A stretch of DNA of 57,770 bases from Verrucomicrobiota bacterium (GTDB lineage Bacteria > Verrucomicrobiota > Verrucomicrobiia > Limisphaerales > JAEYXS01). The position numbers were made by a program, and so were the translations under genes. The notes beneath the pieces were generated by a model. That model did no database searches. It saw nothing but the letters and a program-made list of their open reading frames with translations, and had not been told where the DNA came from. Shown piece by piece: positions 17,608 through 26,718 of the stretch (positions within the stretch are counted from its first letter, which is position 1; every line of letters starts with the position of its first letter). The stretch covers positions 1 to 57,770 of the forward strand of contig JAEYXS010000122.1 of assembly GCA_023431185.1 (NCBI GenBank), in the 5' to 3' direction.

Positions 17608-19017
17608 ATGGGAATACCGGTCATCACGGTGGAGCAGATGAGGCAGTGGGAGGAGGCGTCCTGGCTGGCCGGGCGACGTCAGGAGGAGGTCATTGCCCAA
17701 GTGGGGAAGCTGCTGGCGCAACGGGCCTTGGAGCTGACCCAGCCGGGGGATGCGATTTTTATTTTGGCGGGCAAAGGGAACAATGGTGCAGATGCGCGCG
17801 CAGCGGAAGCGCATCTGCTGGAGCGGCGGGTGATGGTGATGAAGGTGGTGGAACCCTTGCGTGCGCTGGGAAAAATCCAGGAATTGCTGGGGCGAAAGCC
17901 AGCATTGGTGGTGGATGGGCTTTTTGGCATCGGTCTGAACCGGGATTTGTCACCGGACTGGTGTGCGGTGGTGGACGCCGTGAATGAATCGGGGTGCCGG
18001 GTGCTGGCGGTGGATACGCCCTCGGGCCTGGATGCCCAGACAGGCGAGGTGCGGGGTGCGGCGGTGAAGGCGAACTGGACGATCGCGCTGGGTGCGCCGA
18101 AGACCGGATTGCTGGAGTCGAAGGTGGCGGGGCATGTCGGACGGTTGGAGGTGATTACGGACATCGGTCTCATCGACTGCAAGCTGGAAGGAGAGCTGGA
18201 GTGGTTGGGGAAAACAGAGTTCGCCGGTTTTCCACCGCCGCGGCCCATCAACGGTCACAAGGGGACATTTGGCCATGTGGCGATCTTGGGCGGGAGCGTT
18301 GGTTATCATGGTGCGGCGGTGCTGGCGGCACGGGCGGCGCAACGAGCGATGCCGGGATTGGTGACGTTGTGTGTGCCAGAGGCGGTCTATGTGCCGGTGG
18401 CGTCCCAGTTGCAGAGCGTGATGGTGCATCCGTGGCGGACGGGGTGGGCCTTGCCGGCGAGCACGAGCGCGGTGGTGATGGGGCCGGGGTTGATGGCGGA
18501 AGGGGTGCCGGCAGAACTGAAACAAATGGCCATCAAGTTATGGCGGAGCGCGCACCTGCCGGTGATCGCAGATGCGAGTGCGCTAGACTGGTTACCCGCT
18601 GGCCCGGTGGAAGGCGAGGGCTTGCGGGTGATCACGCCACATCCGGGCGAGGCGACGCGGATGCTGGGCTGGACGACCGGGCAGGTGCAGGGGAGACGGT
18701 TGGAAGTGCTGAAAGAGCTTTCGGCACGATGGGGGCGGACCTGGGTGGTGTTGAAAGGCAGGCATTCTTTGATAGGGCGGGCCGCAGGCAGAGTAATGGT
18801 AAATTCATCGGGAAATCCGGGGCTGGCCCAGGGCGGGAGTGGCGATGTGCTGGCGGGTTATCTGGGGGGATTGCTGGCGCAGCCGAGATTGCAGGCGGAT
18901 GCGGCCAAAACGATTGCTTATGGAGTTTGGCAGCATGGGGCGGCAGCGGATGCACTGGCGGAGAAACAGCGGGTCTGGAACATCGAGCAGCTTTTGGGAT
19001 GGGTGGGCACAATTTAA
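17608..19017 (+). CDS. nnr: Bifunctional NAD(P)HX epimerase / ADP-dependent NAD(P)HX dehydratase
   Basis: The 469-residue fusion repairs hydrated NADH/NADPH. The N-terminal YjeF_N epimerase half (about 1-210) shows AGKGNNGADA, VDGLFGIGLNRDL and VLAVDTPSGLDAQTG. The C-terminal kinase-like dehydratase half shows HKGTFGHVAILGGS, VVMGPGL, ITPHPGEATRML, WVVLKGRHSLIG and the signature NPGLAQGGSGDVLAGYLGG, with GSGD in place of the more usual GTGD. ATG 17608 is preceded by AAGGG at suitable spacing. An ATG at 17560 would add 16 residues with no family similarity. Confidence 0.92.
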   Translation: MGIPVITVEQMRQWEEASWLAGRRQEEVIAQVGKLLAQRALELTQPGDAIFILAGKGNNGADARAAEAHLLERRVMVMKVVEPLRALGKIQELLGRKPALVVDGLFGIGLNRDLSPDWCAVVDAVNESGCRVLAVDTPSGLDAQTGEVRGAAVKANWTIALGAPKTGLLESKVAGHVGRLEVITDIGLIDCKLEGELEWLGKTEFAGFPPPRPINGHKGTFGHVAILGGSVGYHGAAVLAARAAQRAMPGLVTLCVPEAVYVPVASQLQSVMVHPWRTGWALPASTSAVVMGPGLMAEGVPAELKQMAIKLWRSAHLPVIADASALDWLPAGPVEGEGLRVITPHPGEATRMLGWTTGQVQGRRLEVLKELSARWGRTWVVLKGRHSLIGRAAGRVMVNSSGNPGLAQGGSGDVLAGYLGGLLAQPRLQADAAKTIAYGVWQHGAAADALAEKQRVWNIEQLLGWVGTI

Positions 19018-19079
19018 GTCAGCGGGAGGGAATTTTTGGGTTTCAATCGGCGGTCAAGCCCGTTATCTTCAAAAGAATC

Positions 19080-20114
19080 ATGCGTAATATCCTTAGCCCA
19101 ATTTTGACCGTCTGGCTGGCCGTCGCGATGTTGGCGACGTCGCTTAGCGCAGAAGTGGTGGTGGAGAACGGCCAAGTGAAGCGGGGCAAGTTCAAGCTGA
19201 AGGACGGCACCGAGATCAGCGGCGAGGTGACCGGGCCGAACGGTTTGGGGGTGCTGTTCCGCTACGATGAGGGCGAGCAAAAGGGCAGGTTCTCGCGCCG
19301 GTATAAGTGGGAGGAGTTTTCTCAGGATACGTTGAAGGAATTCCTGCAGGACAACCGGGTGAAGAATTTCGTGGGGGTGCTCATTGAGATCAAGCCGGAA
19401 GATCTTTCGGCTTTGCAGGATGAGGCGTTGCCGGAGCGCAAGGCGCGTCCGCCCCTAGAGTTGAAGCCAGTGCCAAAAGCAGTGCGGGAACACGGGGATG
19501 CGACTTTTTTCGGGGCCATCTTCTCCGGTACGGGGCTGTTGCTGGCCTTGGTGATGTATGGGGCAAATCTCTTTGCCGCGTATGAGATCGCCTATTTCCG
19601 CAATTACCATTTTGCCATTGTCTGCGGGGTGGCGGCGGTGGTGCCTTTGATCGGACCGACGGTATTCTTGTGCCTGCCAACGAGAAGCAAGCACGCGGAA
19701 GTGGAAGATACCGGACCGCTCCCGGGCGATACGGCTGATGTGATGGCTGCCGGAACTGAAGGGGAGGAGGAGGAGGCAGAGGCGGCACCGGTCTATGTCG
19801 AGCCTGTGCCGGCGGTCGCGCAGATCCCGGCGACACAAGTCTTCAAACGTGGCGAGGTGGCGATTAACCGCCGGTTCATCGAGACGAAGTTCGCGCCGTT
19901 CTTCCGAGTGATCCTGGGTGACAATGAAAAGGATCTCCGGTTGGTCATCAAATCTTCGAAGGGTGAGTTCGTTGGTAACCGCGTGAGCAAGGTCACGCAG
20001 ACCGACCTGAGCTTGCAGATCACGAATGATGCCGGGGCTTCGGTCGAAGAGACTTTCCCGATCACGGACATCTTCGAGATCCAGATCCGGCACAAGGATG
20101 CGCCTGCACAATGA
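19080..20114 (+). CDS. Signal-peptide membrane protein of unknown function
   Basis: The 344-residue protein starts with a signal peptide (ILSPILTVWLAVAMLATSLSAE). A beta-like segment follows (about 24-70, KRGKFKLKDGTEISGEV), which recalls the short SH3-like segments of PVC proteins. Two membrane helices lie at about 143-165 and 172-198, then an acidic linker (GTEGEEEEAEAAP) and a C-terminal domain of about 85 residues (FFRVILGDNEKDLRLVIKSS). I do not recognise a named family. It lies 62 bases after nnr and 21 bases before adk, so the three may be co-transcribed. The same frame is open far upstream inside nnr; the ATG at 19080 starts the signal peptide. Confidence 0.65.
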   Translation: MRNILSPILTVWLAVAMLATSLSAEVVVENGQVKRGKFKLKDGTEISGEVTGPNGLGVLFRYDEGEQKGRFSRRYKWEEFSQDTLKEFLQDNRVKNFVGVLIEIKPEDLSALQDEALPERKARPPLELKPVPKAVREHGDATFFGAIFSGTGLLLALVMYGANLFAAYEIAYFRNYHFAIVCGVAAVVPLIGPTVFLCLPTRSKHAEVEDTGPLPGDTADVMAAGTEGEEEEAEAAPVYVEPVPAVAQIPATQVFKRGEVAINRRFIETKFAPFFRVILGDNEKDLRLVIKSSKGEFVGNRVSKVTQTDLSLQITNDAGASVEETFPITDIFEIQIRHKDAPAQ

Positions 20115-20135
20115 TCGACGGGATATTGATATAGT

Positions 20136-20717
20136 ATGAAGTATAAGACGATATTGCTCTTCGGTGCGCCGGGGGCAGGCAAGGGGACCCAGGGCAAGAT
20201 TCTCGGGACGATACCCAATTACTATCATTGTGCTTGCGGGGATGTCTTTCGCAACCTGACGGTAAGCAGTGAACTGGGCCGGATTTTTATCGAGTATTCC
20301 AGCAAGGGCTTGCTGGTGCCTGATGAGCATACGGTGAATCTGTGGCGGCGGAACATCGAAGGCAGCCGGCAGCTGGGTTACTTCGAGCCGACCACCGACA
20401 CGCTGGTACTGGATGGCATCCCGCGCAATGCGAACCAGGCGGAGATGCTCAAGGACACGCTCGACGTGAAGGGCATCCTCTATCTCACCTGCCAGGACAT
20501 GGAAAAGATGGTGCAGCGCCTGCAACGGCGGGCCTTGCGCGAGAACCGGCTGGATGATGCGAACCTGGATGTCATCCGCACGCGGCTGGCCACATACGAC
20601 CAGGAGACCAAGCCGGTGCTGGATTACTACGGTCCGCAACTGGTGCATCATATCGATTCGACGAATCCGCCGGTGCAGGTCTTGCGGTCCATTCTGGATG
20701 TGCTGGTGAAACTTTAA
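20136..20717 (+). CDS. adk: Adenylate kinase / nucleoside monophosphate kinase
   Basis: The 193-residue enzyme interconverts AMP+ATP and 2 ADP. It has the P-loop GAPGAGKGTQGK (10-21), CGDVFRN in place of the usual GDMLR, LVLDGIPRNANQAEML for the NMP-binding region, and the LID/arginine region RRALRENRLDDANLDVIRTR. The LID is of the short type with no zinc Cys residues. The substitutions relative to canonical Adk mean that another nucleoside monophosphate could be the preferred substrate. A strong hairpin terminator follows at 20750-20778. Confidence 0.85.
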   Translation: MKYKTILLFGAPGAGKGTQGKILGTIPNYYHCACGDVFRNLTVSSELGRIFIEYSSKGLLVPDEHTVNLWRRNIEGSRQLGYFEPTTDTLVLDGIPRNANQAEMLKDTLDVKGILYLTCQDMEKMVQRLQRRALRENRLDDANLDVIRTRLATYDQETKPVLDYYGPQLVHHIDSTNPPVQVLRSILDVLVKL

Positions 20718-20749
20718 GCGCACCTGATGCGTCTAGTGGTTATTCTAAG

Positions 20750-20778
20750 CGCCCGGCCTGAGGCCGGGCGTTGTTTTT
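20750..20778 (+). terminator. Rho-independent terminator after adk, abutting fmt
   Basis: A perfect nine-base-pair stem (CGCCCGGCC / GGCCGGGCG, 20750-20758 with 20762-20770) has a three-base loop and is followed by TTGTTTTT. The T-tract ends one base before the fmt ATG at 20780. Confidence 0.85.
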
Positions 20779-20779
20779 G

Positions 20780-21739
20780 ATGAGCACGCGTTATCGGATC
20801 ATTTTCATGGGCACCGCGGAGCTGGCCTGCGCCAGCCTGCGGGCCTTGCATGCCTCGCCTTTGTTTGAAGTGGTGCTGGTGGTGACCCAGCCGGACAAGC
20901 CGAAGGGACGCGACCTCAAGCTGCAACCGACACCGGTCAAGGCGACGGCGCTGGAATTGGGTCTCACGGTGGAGCAACCACTCAAGGCACGGGCCACGGA
21001 ATTCGTCGATCACCTGCGTTCGTTCAACGCCGATCTCATCGTAGTGGCTGCCTATGGCCAGTTGCTGCCGCAGAGCATCCTGGATTTGCCGAAGTATGGT
21101 TGCCTCAACGTCCACACTTCCATTTTGCCCAAGTATCGCGGGGCCGCGCCCATCCAATGGGCCATCATCGACGGGGAAGCTGAAACGGGCGTGACCATCA
21201 TGAAGATGGATGCGGGACTGGACACCGGCGACATCCTGACCATCCACACCACTCCGATCACTCCAGAGGACAACGCGGCGACTTTGCACGACCGGCTGGC
21301 AGGCATCGGGGCGGAGGCGCTGATCGTGACGATTCCGTTATACATCAGTGGGGATATCACCCCCAAGCCGCAACCGGCCGAGGGCAGCACCTATGCGCGC
21401 AAGATTACCAAGGAAGACGGGCGCATGGACTGGTCACTGCCGGCGCGAGTATTGTTCAATCGCATCCGCGGTCTGACTCCTTGGCCGGGGGCGTTCACGT
21501 TCTTGGCGCCGGAGCACAAACTGCGTTTGCTGAAGATCTGGCAGACGGAGCTGCTGACTGGTATCAGTGGCCAGCCGGGAACTGTGTTGCAGGCAGACAA
21601 GACTGGAATTGTCGTGGCTTGTGGGGAAGGGGCGCTGCGTCTCACTTCCTTGCAGCGGGAGGGCGGGCGCCGGTTGACGGCGGCTGAATTCTCCGCCGGG
21701 CAGGCCGTCAAAGCAGGAGACAAATTTTACGCGGAGTAA
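20780..21739 (+). CDS. fmt: Methionyl-tRNA formyltransferase
   Basis: The 319-residue enzyme formylates initiator Met-tRNA using 10-formyl-THF. The N-terminal domain has RIIFMGTAELA, VTQPDKPKGR, VVAAYGQLLP, and the catalytic segment LNVHTSILPKYRGAAPIQWA with GVTIMKMDAGLDTGDIL. The C-terminal OB-like domain begins near ARKITKEDGRMDW. The ATG at 20780 gives MSTRYRIIFMG, the expected N-terminus. It lies directly against the T-tract of the adk terminator, leaving no room for a Shine-Dalgarno, so initiation may be leaderless or depend on readthrough. Confidence 0.93.
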   Translation: MSTRYRIIFMGTAELACASLRALHASPLFEVVLVVTQPDKPKGRDLKLQPTPVKATALELGLTVEQPLKARATEFVDHLRSFNADLIVVAAYGQLLPQSILDLPKYGCLNVHTSILPKYRGAAPIQWAIIDGEAETGVTIMKMDAGLDTGDILTIHTTPITPEDNAATLHDRLAGIGAEALIVTIPLYISGDITPKPQPAEGSTYARKITKEDGRMDWSLPARVLFNRIRGLTPWPGAFTFLAPEHKLRLLKIWQTELLTGISGQPGTVLQADKTGIVVACGEGALRLTSLQREGGRRLTAAEFSAGQAVKAGDKFYAE

Positions 21740-21743
21740 TTTT

Positions 21744-21775
21744 AACCACAGATAGACACAGATGTACACAGATAG
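21744..21775 (+). repeat. CCACAGAT-ACACAGAT interspersed repeat (copy 2)
   Basis: AACCACAGATAGACACAGAT then GTACACAGATAG begins four bases after the fmt stop. It supplies the first codons of an upstream extension of the next gene, which is why the later ATG was preferred there. Confidence 0.6.
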
Positions 21776-21785
21776 AGTCACCAGT

Positions 21786-24053
21786 ATGGCCAGGCAGACA
21801 ATCCCGATGATTCTTGTCGTCCTGCTCAGTTTCCTTAAGAGCAATACGGTTGCAGCGCCTGCCTTGCCCAAGGCGGAGTATCGCGAACATATCCCGTATC
21901 TCGCCGCAACGATTTCCTCGGACACAACTTCGCTGAAAGGCCTCGCCCTCAAGGTAGGGACGACGAATGAACCGGCGGCGATCTGTTTTGATACGGAGTT
22001 GTTGCGCGTTTCTGCCGGGTGGACGGGCGGTTTTGTGCAAGGGGTGAACATGATGTCGCGCGGGCAATATCCGACGAACATCGGGAAGATCTTGTTTTCG
22101 AGCGATGCGCTTCCGGGTTGGGTGGTGGATGGAATGTTCGGTGATCCACGCAAAGATCCGTATGGGCCACTGCCAAAAGCAGTGGCGCATTATCGCGGGT
22201 TATACTTGAACGAGTCTGTGCCGGTGGTCGCTTATACGGTGGCAAATGCGGAAGTACTGGAACAGGTGAAGAGTGCGGGTGGTTTGTTTACCCGCACATT
22301 GGAAGTTAGCGCTCATACAAGTCCGTTTCATGTTCTGGTGGCGCGGGTTAAAGAGAAGCCGTCTATCACACAAGCCGAGGCGATGAAGATGGCAGAGTCG
22401 GGATTTGATGTGTGGTGTGAAGGTTTGGGTACGGCTGCGAAATGGGAGGTGAAGAATGGTCATCTCTATCTGAGTTTGCCTGCCAGCAAAGCGGTGCAGA
22501 ATGTTTCCATCAGCATCGGGAAACTTGAACAACGAATCGCGGGCAAAGCGGTAGCTTCGCTGAAACCTTTGACGCAAGGCGGGCCGGTGCGCTGGCCGCA
22601 AACAATCACGGTGAAAGGATTGCCAGGCCTTAGCAACAACGCCTACGCGGTGGATACGATTCCCGTGCCCTTCGAGAATCCGTACCAGGCGGACATGTTG
22701 CTTGCGGGCGTGGATTTCTTCAGTGATGGTCGCGCAGCGGTAAGCACGTTTCATGGCGATGTGTGGATCGTGTCCGGTTTGGATGACAATTTGCAGAACG
22801 TGACGTGGAAGCGTTTTGCCTGCGGGTTGTATCATGCACTGGGGCTCAAGATCGTGAACGATAAGGTATATGTGTTGGGCCGCGATCAGATCACGCGTCT
22901 GCATGATTCGAATGAAGACGGCGAGGCGGACTTCTACGAGAACTTCAACAACGATGTGTTCATCACGAAGAATTTTCACGAGTTCGCGCTGGACCTGCAC
23001 ACGGACCCGCAAGGGAATTTCTATTTCGCCAAGGCTGGCCCGGTGAATAATGGTGGCCGTGGTTTCATGCAGATTCTGCCGCACCATGGTGCGTTGATGC
23101 GCGTGTCCAAAGACGGCAGCAAACTGGATGTGGTGGCTACGGGTCTGCGCGCGCCCAATGGTATCGGCGTGGGGCCGAACGGTGAACTGACCAGCGGTGA
23201 TAATGAAGGCACTTGGACGCCGCGTTGCCGTTTGAACTGGATCAAAGAGGGCGGCTTCTACGGCGTGGTAGATCTCGCGCACAAGACCCCATTGCCCACG
23301 GATTATGACCGGCCTTTGTGCTGGTTCCCGAAAGAAGTAGATAATTCCAGCGGCGGCCAGGTGTGGGTGACGAGTGATAAGTGGGGACCGCTGAAAGGCG
23401 AGTTGCTGCACACGGCTTACGGCACGTGCTCACTTTATTTAGTGTTGAAGGAGCAAGTGAATGGCTTGATGCAGGGTGGGGTGGTGAAGCTACCGTTGAG
23501 TTTCGAGAGCGGCATCATGCGGGCGCGTTTCAATCCAAAGGACGGCCAGCTTTATCTGGTGGGCATGAAGGGGTGGCAGACGAGCGCGGGCAAGAATGGC
23601 TGCTTCCAAAGGGTGCGTTATACGGGCAAGCCACTGAACCTGCCGCGCCAGTTGCACGCCGTGAAGGGCGGCTTGGTGATGGAGTTCAGTGAGGCGCTGG
23701 ACAAGGGACTGGCAACGGATGTGGAGAATTATTCGATCGCGCAGTGGAACTACGTCTGGTCGGCCTCCTATGGCTCACCGGAAATCTCGGCGAAGGCGGG
23801 CAATACTTTGCAGCCCGGCGACAAGGGCGGCACGGAATGGACGAAGGATCAGATGATGATCAAGCAGCGCGACACCCTGGCGATCAAATCTGCGAAGCTC
23901 TCGGCAGATGGCAAGACGGTGTTCCTGGCGATCCCGGAACTGCAGCCGGCCATGCAGGTGCATTTGCGGTACAACTTGGAAACAGCCGCGGGTGCCGTGT
24001 TGCGGCAGGAGATTTTCCATACCATCCATCATTTGGGGGCGGCGAGAAATTAG
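21786..24053 (+). CDS. Secreted DUF6797-like protein with PQQ-dehydrogenase-like propeller
   Basis: The 755-residue protein has a signal peptide (MARQTIPMILVVLLSFLKSNTVAA). A roughly 250-residue N-terminal domain includes SAGWTGGFVQGVNMMSRGQYP, as in DUF6797 proteins of Verrucomicrobiota. A six-bladed sugar-dehydrogenase-like propeller follows from about residue 290 (LLAGVDFFSDGRAAVSTFHGDVW, VATGLRAPNGIGVGPNGEL). A C-terminal Ig-like segment comes last (MVMEFSEALDK-like, AIPELQPAMQVHLRYNLE). It is probably periplasmic or surface exposed; its reaction is unknown. It is followed 51 bases later by a ThuA-domain gene, a common pairing in PVC genomes. An ATG at 21762 lies in the interspersed repeat. 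Confidence 0.75.
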   Translation: MARQTIPMILVVLLSFLKSNTVAAPALPKAEYREHIPYLAATISSDTTSLKGLALKVGTTNEPAAICFDTELLRVSAGWTGGFVQGVNMMSRGQYPTNIGKILFSSDALPGWVVDGMFGDPRKDPYGPLPKAVAHYRGLYLNESVPVVAYTVANAEVLEQVKSAGGLFTRTLEVSAHTSPFHVLVARVKEKPSITQAEAMKMAESGFDVWCEGLGTAAKWEVKNGHLYLSLPASKAVQNVSISIGKLEQRIAGKAVASLKPLTQGGPVRWPQTITVKGLPGLSNNAYAVDTIPVPFENPYQADMLLAGVDFFSDGRAAVSTFHGDVWIVSGLDDNLQNVTWKRFACGLYHALGLKIVNDKVYVLGRDQITRLHDSNEDGEADFYENFNNDVFITKNFHEFALDLHTDPQGNFYFAKAGPVNNGGRGFMQILPHHGALMRVSKDGSKLDVVATGLRAPNGIGVGPNGELTSGDNEGTWTPRCRLNWIKEGGFYGVVDLAHKTPLPTDYDRPLCWFPKEVDNSSGGQVWVTSDKWGPLKGELLHTAYGTCSLYLVLKEQVNGLMQGGVVKLPLSFESGIMRARFNPKDGQLYLVGMKGWQTSAGKNGCFQRVRYTGKPLNLPRQLHAVKGGLVMEFSEALDKGLATDVENYSIAQWNYVWSASYGSPEISAKAGNTLQPGDKGGTEWTKDQMMIKQRDTLAIKSAKLSADGKTVFLAIPELQPAMQVHLRYNLETAAGAVLRQEIFHTIHHLGAARN

Positions 24054-24104
24054 GTGGACAGCAGGCGGGTCTGAAACGAGATTAAACGCGTAATCCAAGC
24101 AGTT

Positions 24105-24974
24105 ATGAACCGCAGATATTTCTTAACCTTAATTGCGGCGATGCTGGCGTGGACCAGTGTGAGCTGTGTCGCGCAGCCAGCCGTCAAGGCGCCCCACATC
24201 GTCTTTGTCACGGGCGACCACGAATACAGCTCCGAAGGCACCATGCCCGAGCTGGCGAAGATCTTGGAGCGTGATTACGGCTTCAAGACCACGGTCTTGC
24301 TGGCGCATCCGGATGAAAACGCGGAAGAGAACATCCCGGGCTTGGAGAAATTGAAGGATGCGGACATGGCGGTGTTCTACCTGCGTTGGCGGCGTTTGCC
24401 GGCGGAGCAGATGCAGCATATCGAGGCCTTCTTGAAATCTGGCAAACCAGTGGTCGGTTTCCGCACGTCCACGCACTCCTTCAATTACCCGAAAGACCAT
24501 CCATTGGCGGAATGGAACAGGCGGTTCAGCGCGGAGGCGCTGGGCGGGCCGCCGGGTTGGGGCGGGGGACACACCCATTACGGGCATGACGCCAGCACGG
24601 ATGTTTATCTGGCACCTAGGGCGGGCCAGAGCCCGATCCTAAAAGGCGTGGCGAAGGAGTTTCATGTGCGCTCCTGGCTGTATCATGTGCTGCCGGATTA
24701 TCCGCCGAAGGATGCGAATATTTTACTGATGGGCAAGGCGGTGAATCCGAACAAACCGGCCATAGACAATCCGGTGGCATGGACGTGGAAGAACAAGTTT
24801 GGCGGCAACGTCTTCATGACCACCATGGGGCATCCGGAAGATTTTGAAGTAGCCGCCTTTCAACGGTTGGTCATCAACGGCGTCCATTGGGCGGCGGGCA
24901 AACCTGTGCCAGACCAGTGGCAGGGACCGTATGTCATCAAGGTGGCCTATCACGGCATTCGGAAAACCAAATAA
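24105..24974 (+). CDS. Secreted ThuA-domain (trehalose-utilisation-like) protein
   Basis: The 289-residue protein has a signal peptide ending near VSCVAQPAV, then a ThuA/class I glutamine amidotransferase-like fold: IVFVTGDHEYSSEGTMPELAKI, DADMAVFYLRWRRLPAEQ, GKPVVGFRTSTHSF, GGHTHYGHDAS and TTMGHPEDFEVAAFQRLVINGVHW. ThuA-like domains are abundant in Planctomycetota and Verrucomicrobiota, often tied to sugar metabolism, but the reaction is not established. Spacing suggests cotranscription with the DUF6797-like gene. Confidence 0.85.
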   Translation: MNRRYFLTLIAAMLAWTSVSCVAQPAVKAPHIVFVTGDHEYSSEGTMPELAKILERDYGFKTTVLLAHPDENAEENIPGLEKLKDADMAVFYLRWRRLPAEQMQHIEAFLKSGKPVVGFRTSTHSFNYPKDHPLAEWNRRFSAEALGGPPGWGGGHTHYGHDASTDVYLAPRAGQSPILKGVAKEFHVRSWLYHVLPDYPPKDANILLMGKAVNPNKPAIDNPVAWTWKNKFGGNVFMTTMGHPEDFEVAAFQRLVINGVHWAAGKPVPDQWQGPYVIKVAYHGIRKTK

Positions 24975-24995
24975 GCGGGGATAGATGAGGTGCTT

Positions 24996-25328
24996 ATGAT
25001 ACAAGACACAATCGCAAAAATCGAAGCGCAGATTCAGAATTCGGCCTCCCTGACGTCCGATCGGCGCGAGGAGCTGAACCAGTTGCTGGCCACGCTGAAA
25101 GCAGAGGTCAACGATCTGGCCAAGACGAACGAGGAGGACGCCCAGAGCATCGCGGGCTTTACCCAGGTCTCAACCCATGAGGCGATGCGGGCGGAGCAGA
25201 ATCCGGCACTGCTGCAGCATTCACTGGATGGTTTGACGGCTTCTGCGGCACAATTCGAGAAATCGCATCCACGGCTGTATCAGGCCGTGCAGTCCATCAC
25301 GAATACGCTCTCGAATCTGGGGATCTGA
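24996..25328 (+). CDS. DUF4404-like small helical protein
   Basis: The 110-residue, all-helical, acidic protein has no membrane segment. The pattern TIAKIEAQIQNSASLTSDRREELNQL and the C-terminal FEKSHPRLYQAVQSITNTLSNLGI match DUF4404. Its function is unknown. The ATG at 24996 is preceded by GATGAGG at good spacing. It lies 21 bases after the ThuA gene and is followed by a hairpin. Confidence 0.75.
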   Translation: MIQDTIAKIEAQIQNSASLTSDRREELNQLLATLKAEVNDLAKTNEEDAQSIAGFTQVSTHEAMRAEQNPALLQHSLDGLTASAAQFEKSHPRLYQAVQSITNTLSNLGI

Positions 25329-25355
25329 TCAGGCAGAGCCTCTTCAAGTCGGTTG

Positions 25356-25388
25356 CTGCGGACATCAGATTTGTCCGCAGACGTATCT
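25356..25388 (+). terminator. Hairpin after DUF4404 gene, probable terminator
   Basis: The stem CTGCGGACA / TGTCCGCAG (25356-25364 with 25372-25380) has a seven-base loop. The following ACGTATCTTTT is only moderately T-rich. Confidence 0.5.
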
Positions 25389-25449
25389 TTTATTGTTTCA
25401 CCCGCCGGTTTGATTCCCTATGGTGCTGCGCTATCAGTTTTAGCTGTAC

Positions 25450-26718
25450 ATGAAGAAACCGTCGATTCTGGTCATCTTTTTGACCGTTTTCATTGATCTT
25501 ATCGGCTTCGGCATCGTTTTGCCGTTGCTGCCGCTCTATAGCAAGAATATGGGGGCCGATGGGTTCACCATCGGAGTGATTTTCGCCGCTTTCTCCGCCA
25601 TGCAATTCATTTTTGCACCTTGGTGGGGGCGGCTCTCCGACCGCATCGGGCGGCGGCCGGTCCTGTTGATCAGCATCTTTGGTTCGTCGGTGTCCTACGC
25701 CATCTTTGCCCTCGCCTCCACGCTGAAAGGGGATGTGGGGCTTGGGGTGTTGCTCTTGTCACGGGTTTTTGCCGGCATCTGCGGGGCGAACATCTCCGTG
25801 GCGCAGGCCTATATCGCTGACATCACGCCGCCGGAGGACCGGTCGAAGCGCATGGGACTTATCGGCATGGCGTTTGGTCTGGGATTTGTTTTGGGGCCAG
25901 CCTTGGGTTCTTTCAGCCTGGCGGGGTTTGAGCTGGGGCCCATCAAGTTCGATGGCTTCGGCCCTTCCGGTCCGGGATGGGTGGCGGCCGCCTTTTGCTT
26001 CACCAATTTTCTGATGGCCTACGTGCGCCTACCGGAAAGCCGTCAGCCCGGCAGCGAGAACGCTCCGCAACGGCCGCGCTGGGGGCAGTGGGTGCATACC
26101 TTGAACCAGCCCAAGGTGGGCATGCTGGTCTGGCTTTTCTTCCTGGCCACCTTCGCCTTCAGTTGTTTCGAGACCACCTTGGGATTGCTGGTGAGCAAGA
26201 CATTCAGTTTCAACCTCGGCAATCCCGCCGATGAAAAGAAGATCGGCTATCTGTTCGCATACTGTGGCATCATTGGAGCCATGGTGCAGGGCGGGGGCAT
26301 CGGCAAGGCGGTGAAGAAATTGGGCGAGCCGCTGCTGATAGCGGTCAGCATGGTGCTGACAGCCGTCAGTCTGGCCATGCTGCCATTGGTGAAGAGCTGG
26401 CCCCTCATGTTGATCGCGCTGGCTTTGCTGGCTGTGGGTTCGAGTCTCGCCCGTCCACCCATTTTTGGTCTCATTTCCCGGCTGACTTCGGCGAATGAAC
26501 AGGGGGCAACCTTGGGTGTGGCGCAGAGTTTTGGCAGTCTGGCGCGCATCTTCGGTCCTATCTTTGCCGGCAGCCTGTTTCATTATGGACCGGCGATCCC
26601 TTATCTGGCCTGCGCTTTGGTGGCCTTGGTGGCCGGCATGATCGCGTGGAAGAAGCTGCACGGCGCGGTGCCTTTGCCGGTGGCGGCTGCTGCCGTGGCG
26701 ACGGAAGCGAAAGGATGA
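25450..26718 (+). CDS. MFS transporter, TetA-like (DHA1) drug/H+ antiporter family
   Basis: The 422-residue protein has twelve predicted membrane helices. It begins ILVIFLTVFIDLIGFGIVLP, shows the motif A loop GRLSDRIGRRPVLLIS (about 57-72), and has QAYIADITPPEDRSKRMGLIGM in the fourth to fifth helix region as in TetA relatives. Substrate cannot be told from sequence. Its stop overlaps the start of the HAD-Nudix gene in an ATGA arrangement, so the two are translationally coupled. Confidence 0.85.
   Translation: MKKPSILVIFLTVFIDLIGFGIVLPLLPLYSKNMGADGFTIGVIFAAFSAMQFIFAPWWGRLSDRIGRRPVLLISIFGSSVSYAIFALASTLKGDVGLGVLLLSRVFAGICGANISVAQAYIADITPPEDRSKRMGLIGMAFGLGFVLGPALGSFSLAGFELGPIKFDGFGPSGPGWVAAAFCFTNFLMAYVRLPESRQPGSENAPQRPRWGQWVHTLNQPKVGMLVWLFFLATFAFSCFETTLGLLVSKTFSFNLGNPADEKKIGYLFAYCGIIGAMVQGGGIGKAVKKLGEPLLIAVSMVLTAVSLAMLPLVKSWPLMLIALALLAVGSSLARPPIFGLISRLTSANEQGATLGVAQSFGSLARIFGPIFAGSLFHYGPAIPYLACALVALVAGMIAWKKLHGAVPLPVAAAAVATEAKG

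Noticed and set aside
17994..19079. Upstream extension of the membrane-protein frame into nnr
   Set aside because: It would overlap nnr by about 1 kb in another frame with Gly/Arg-rich translation; the signal peptide begins at 19080.
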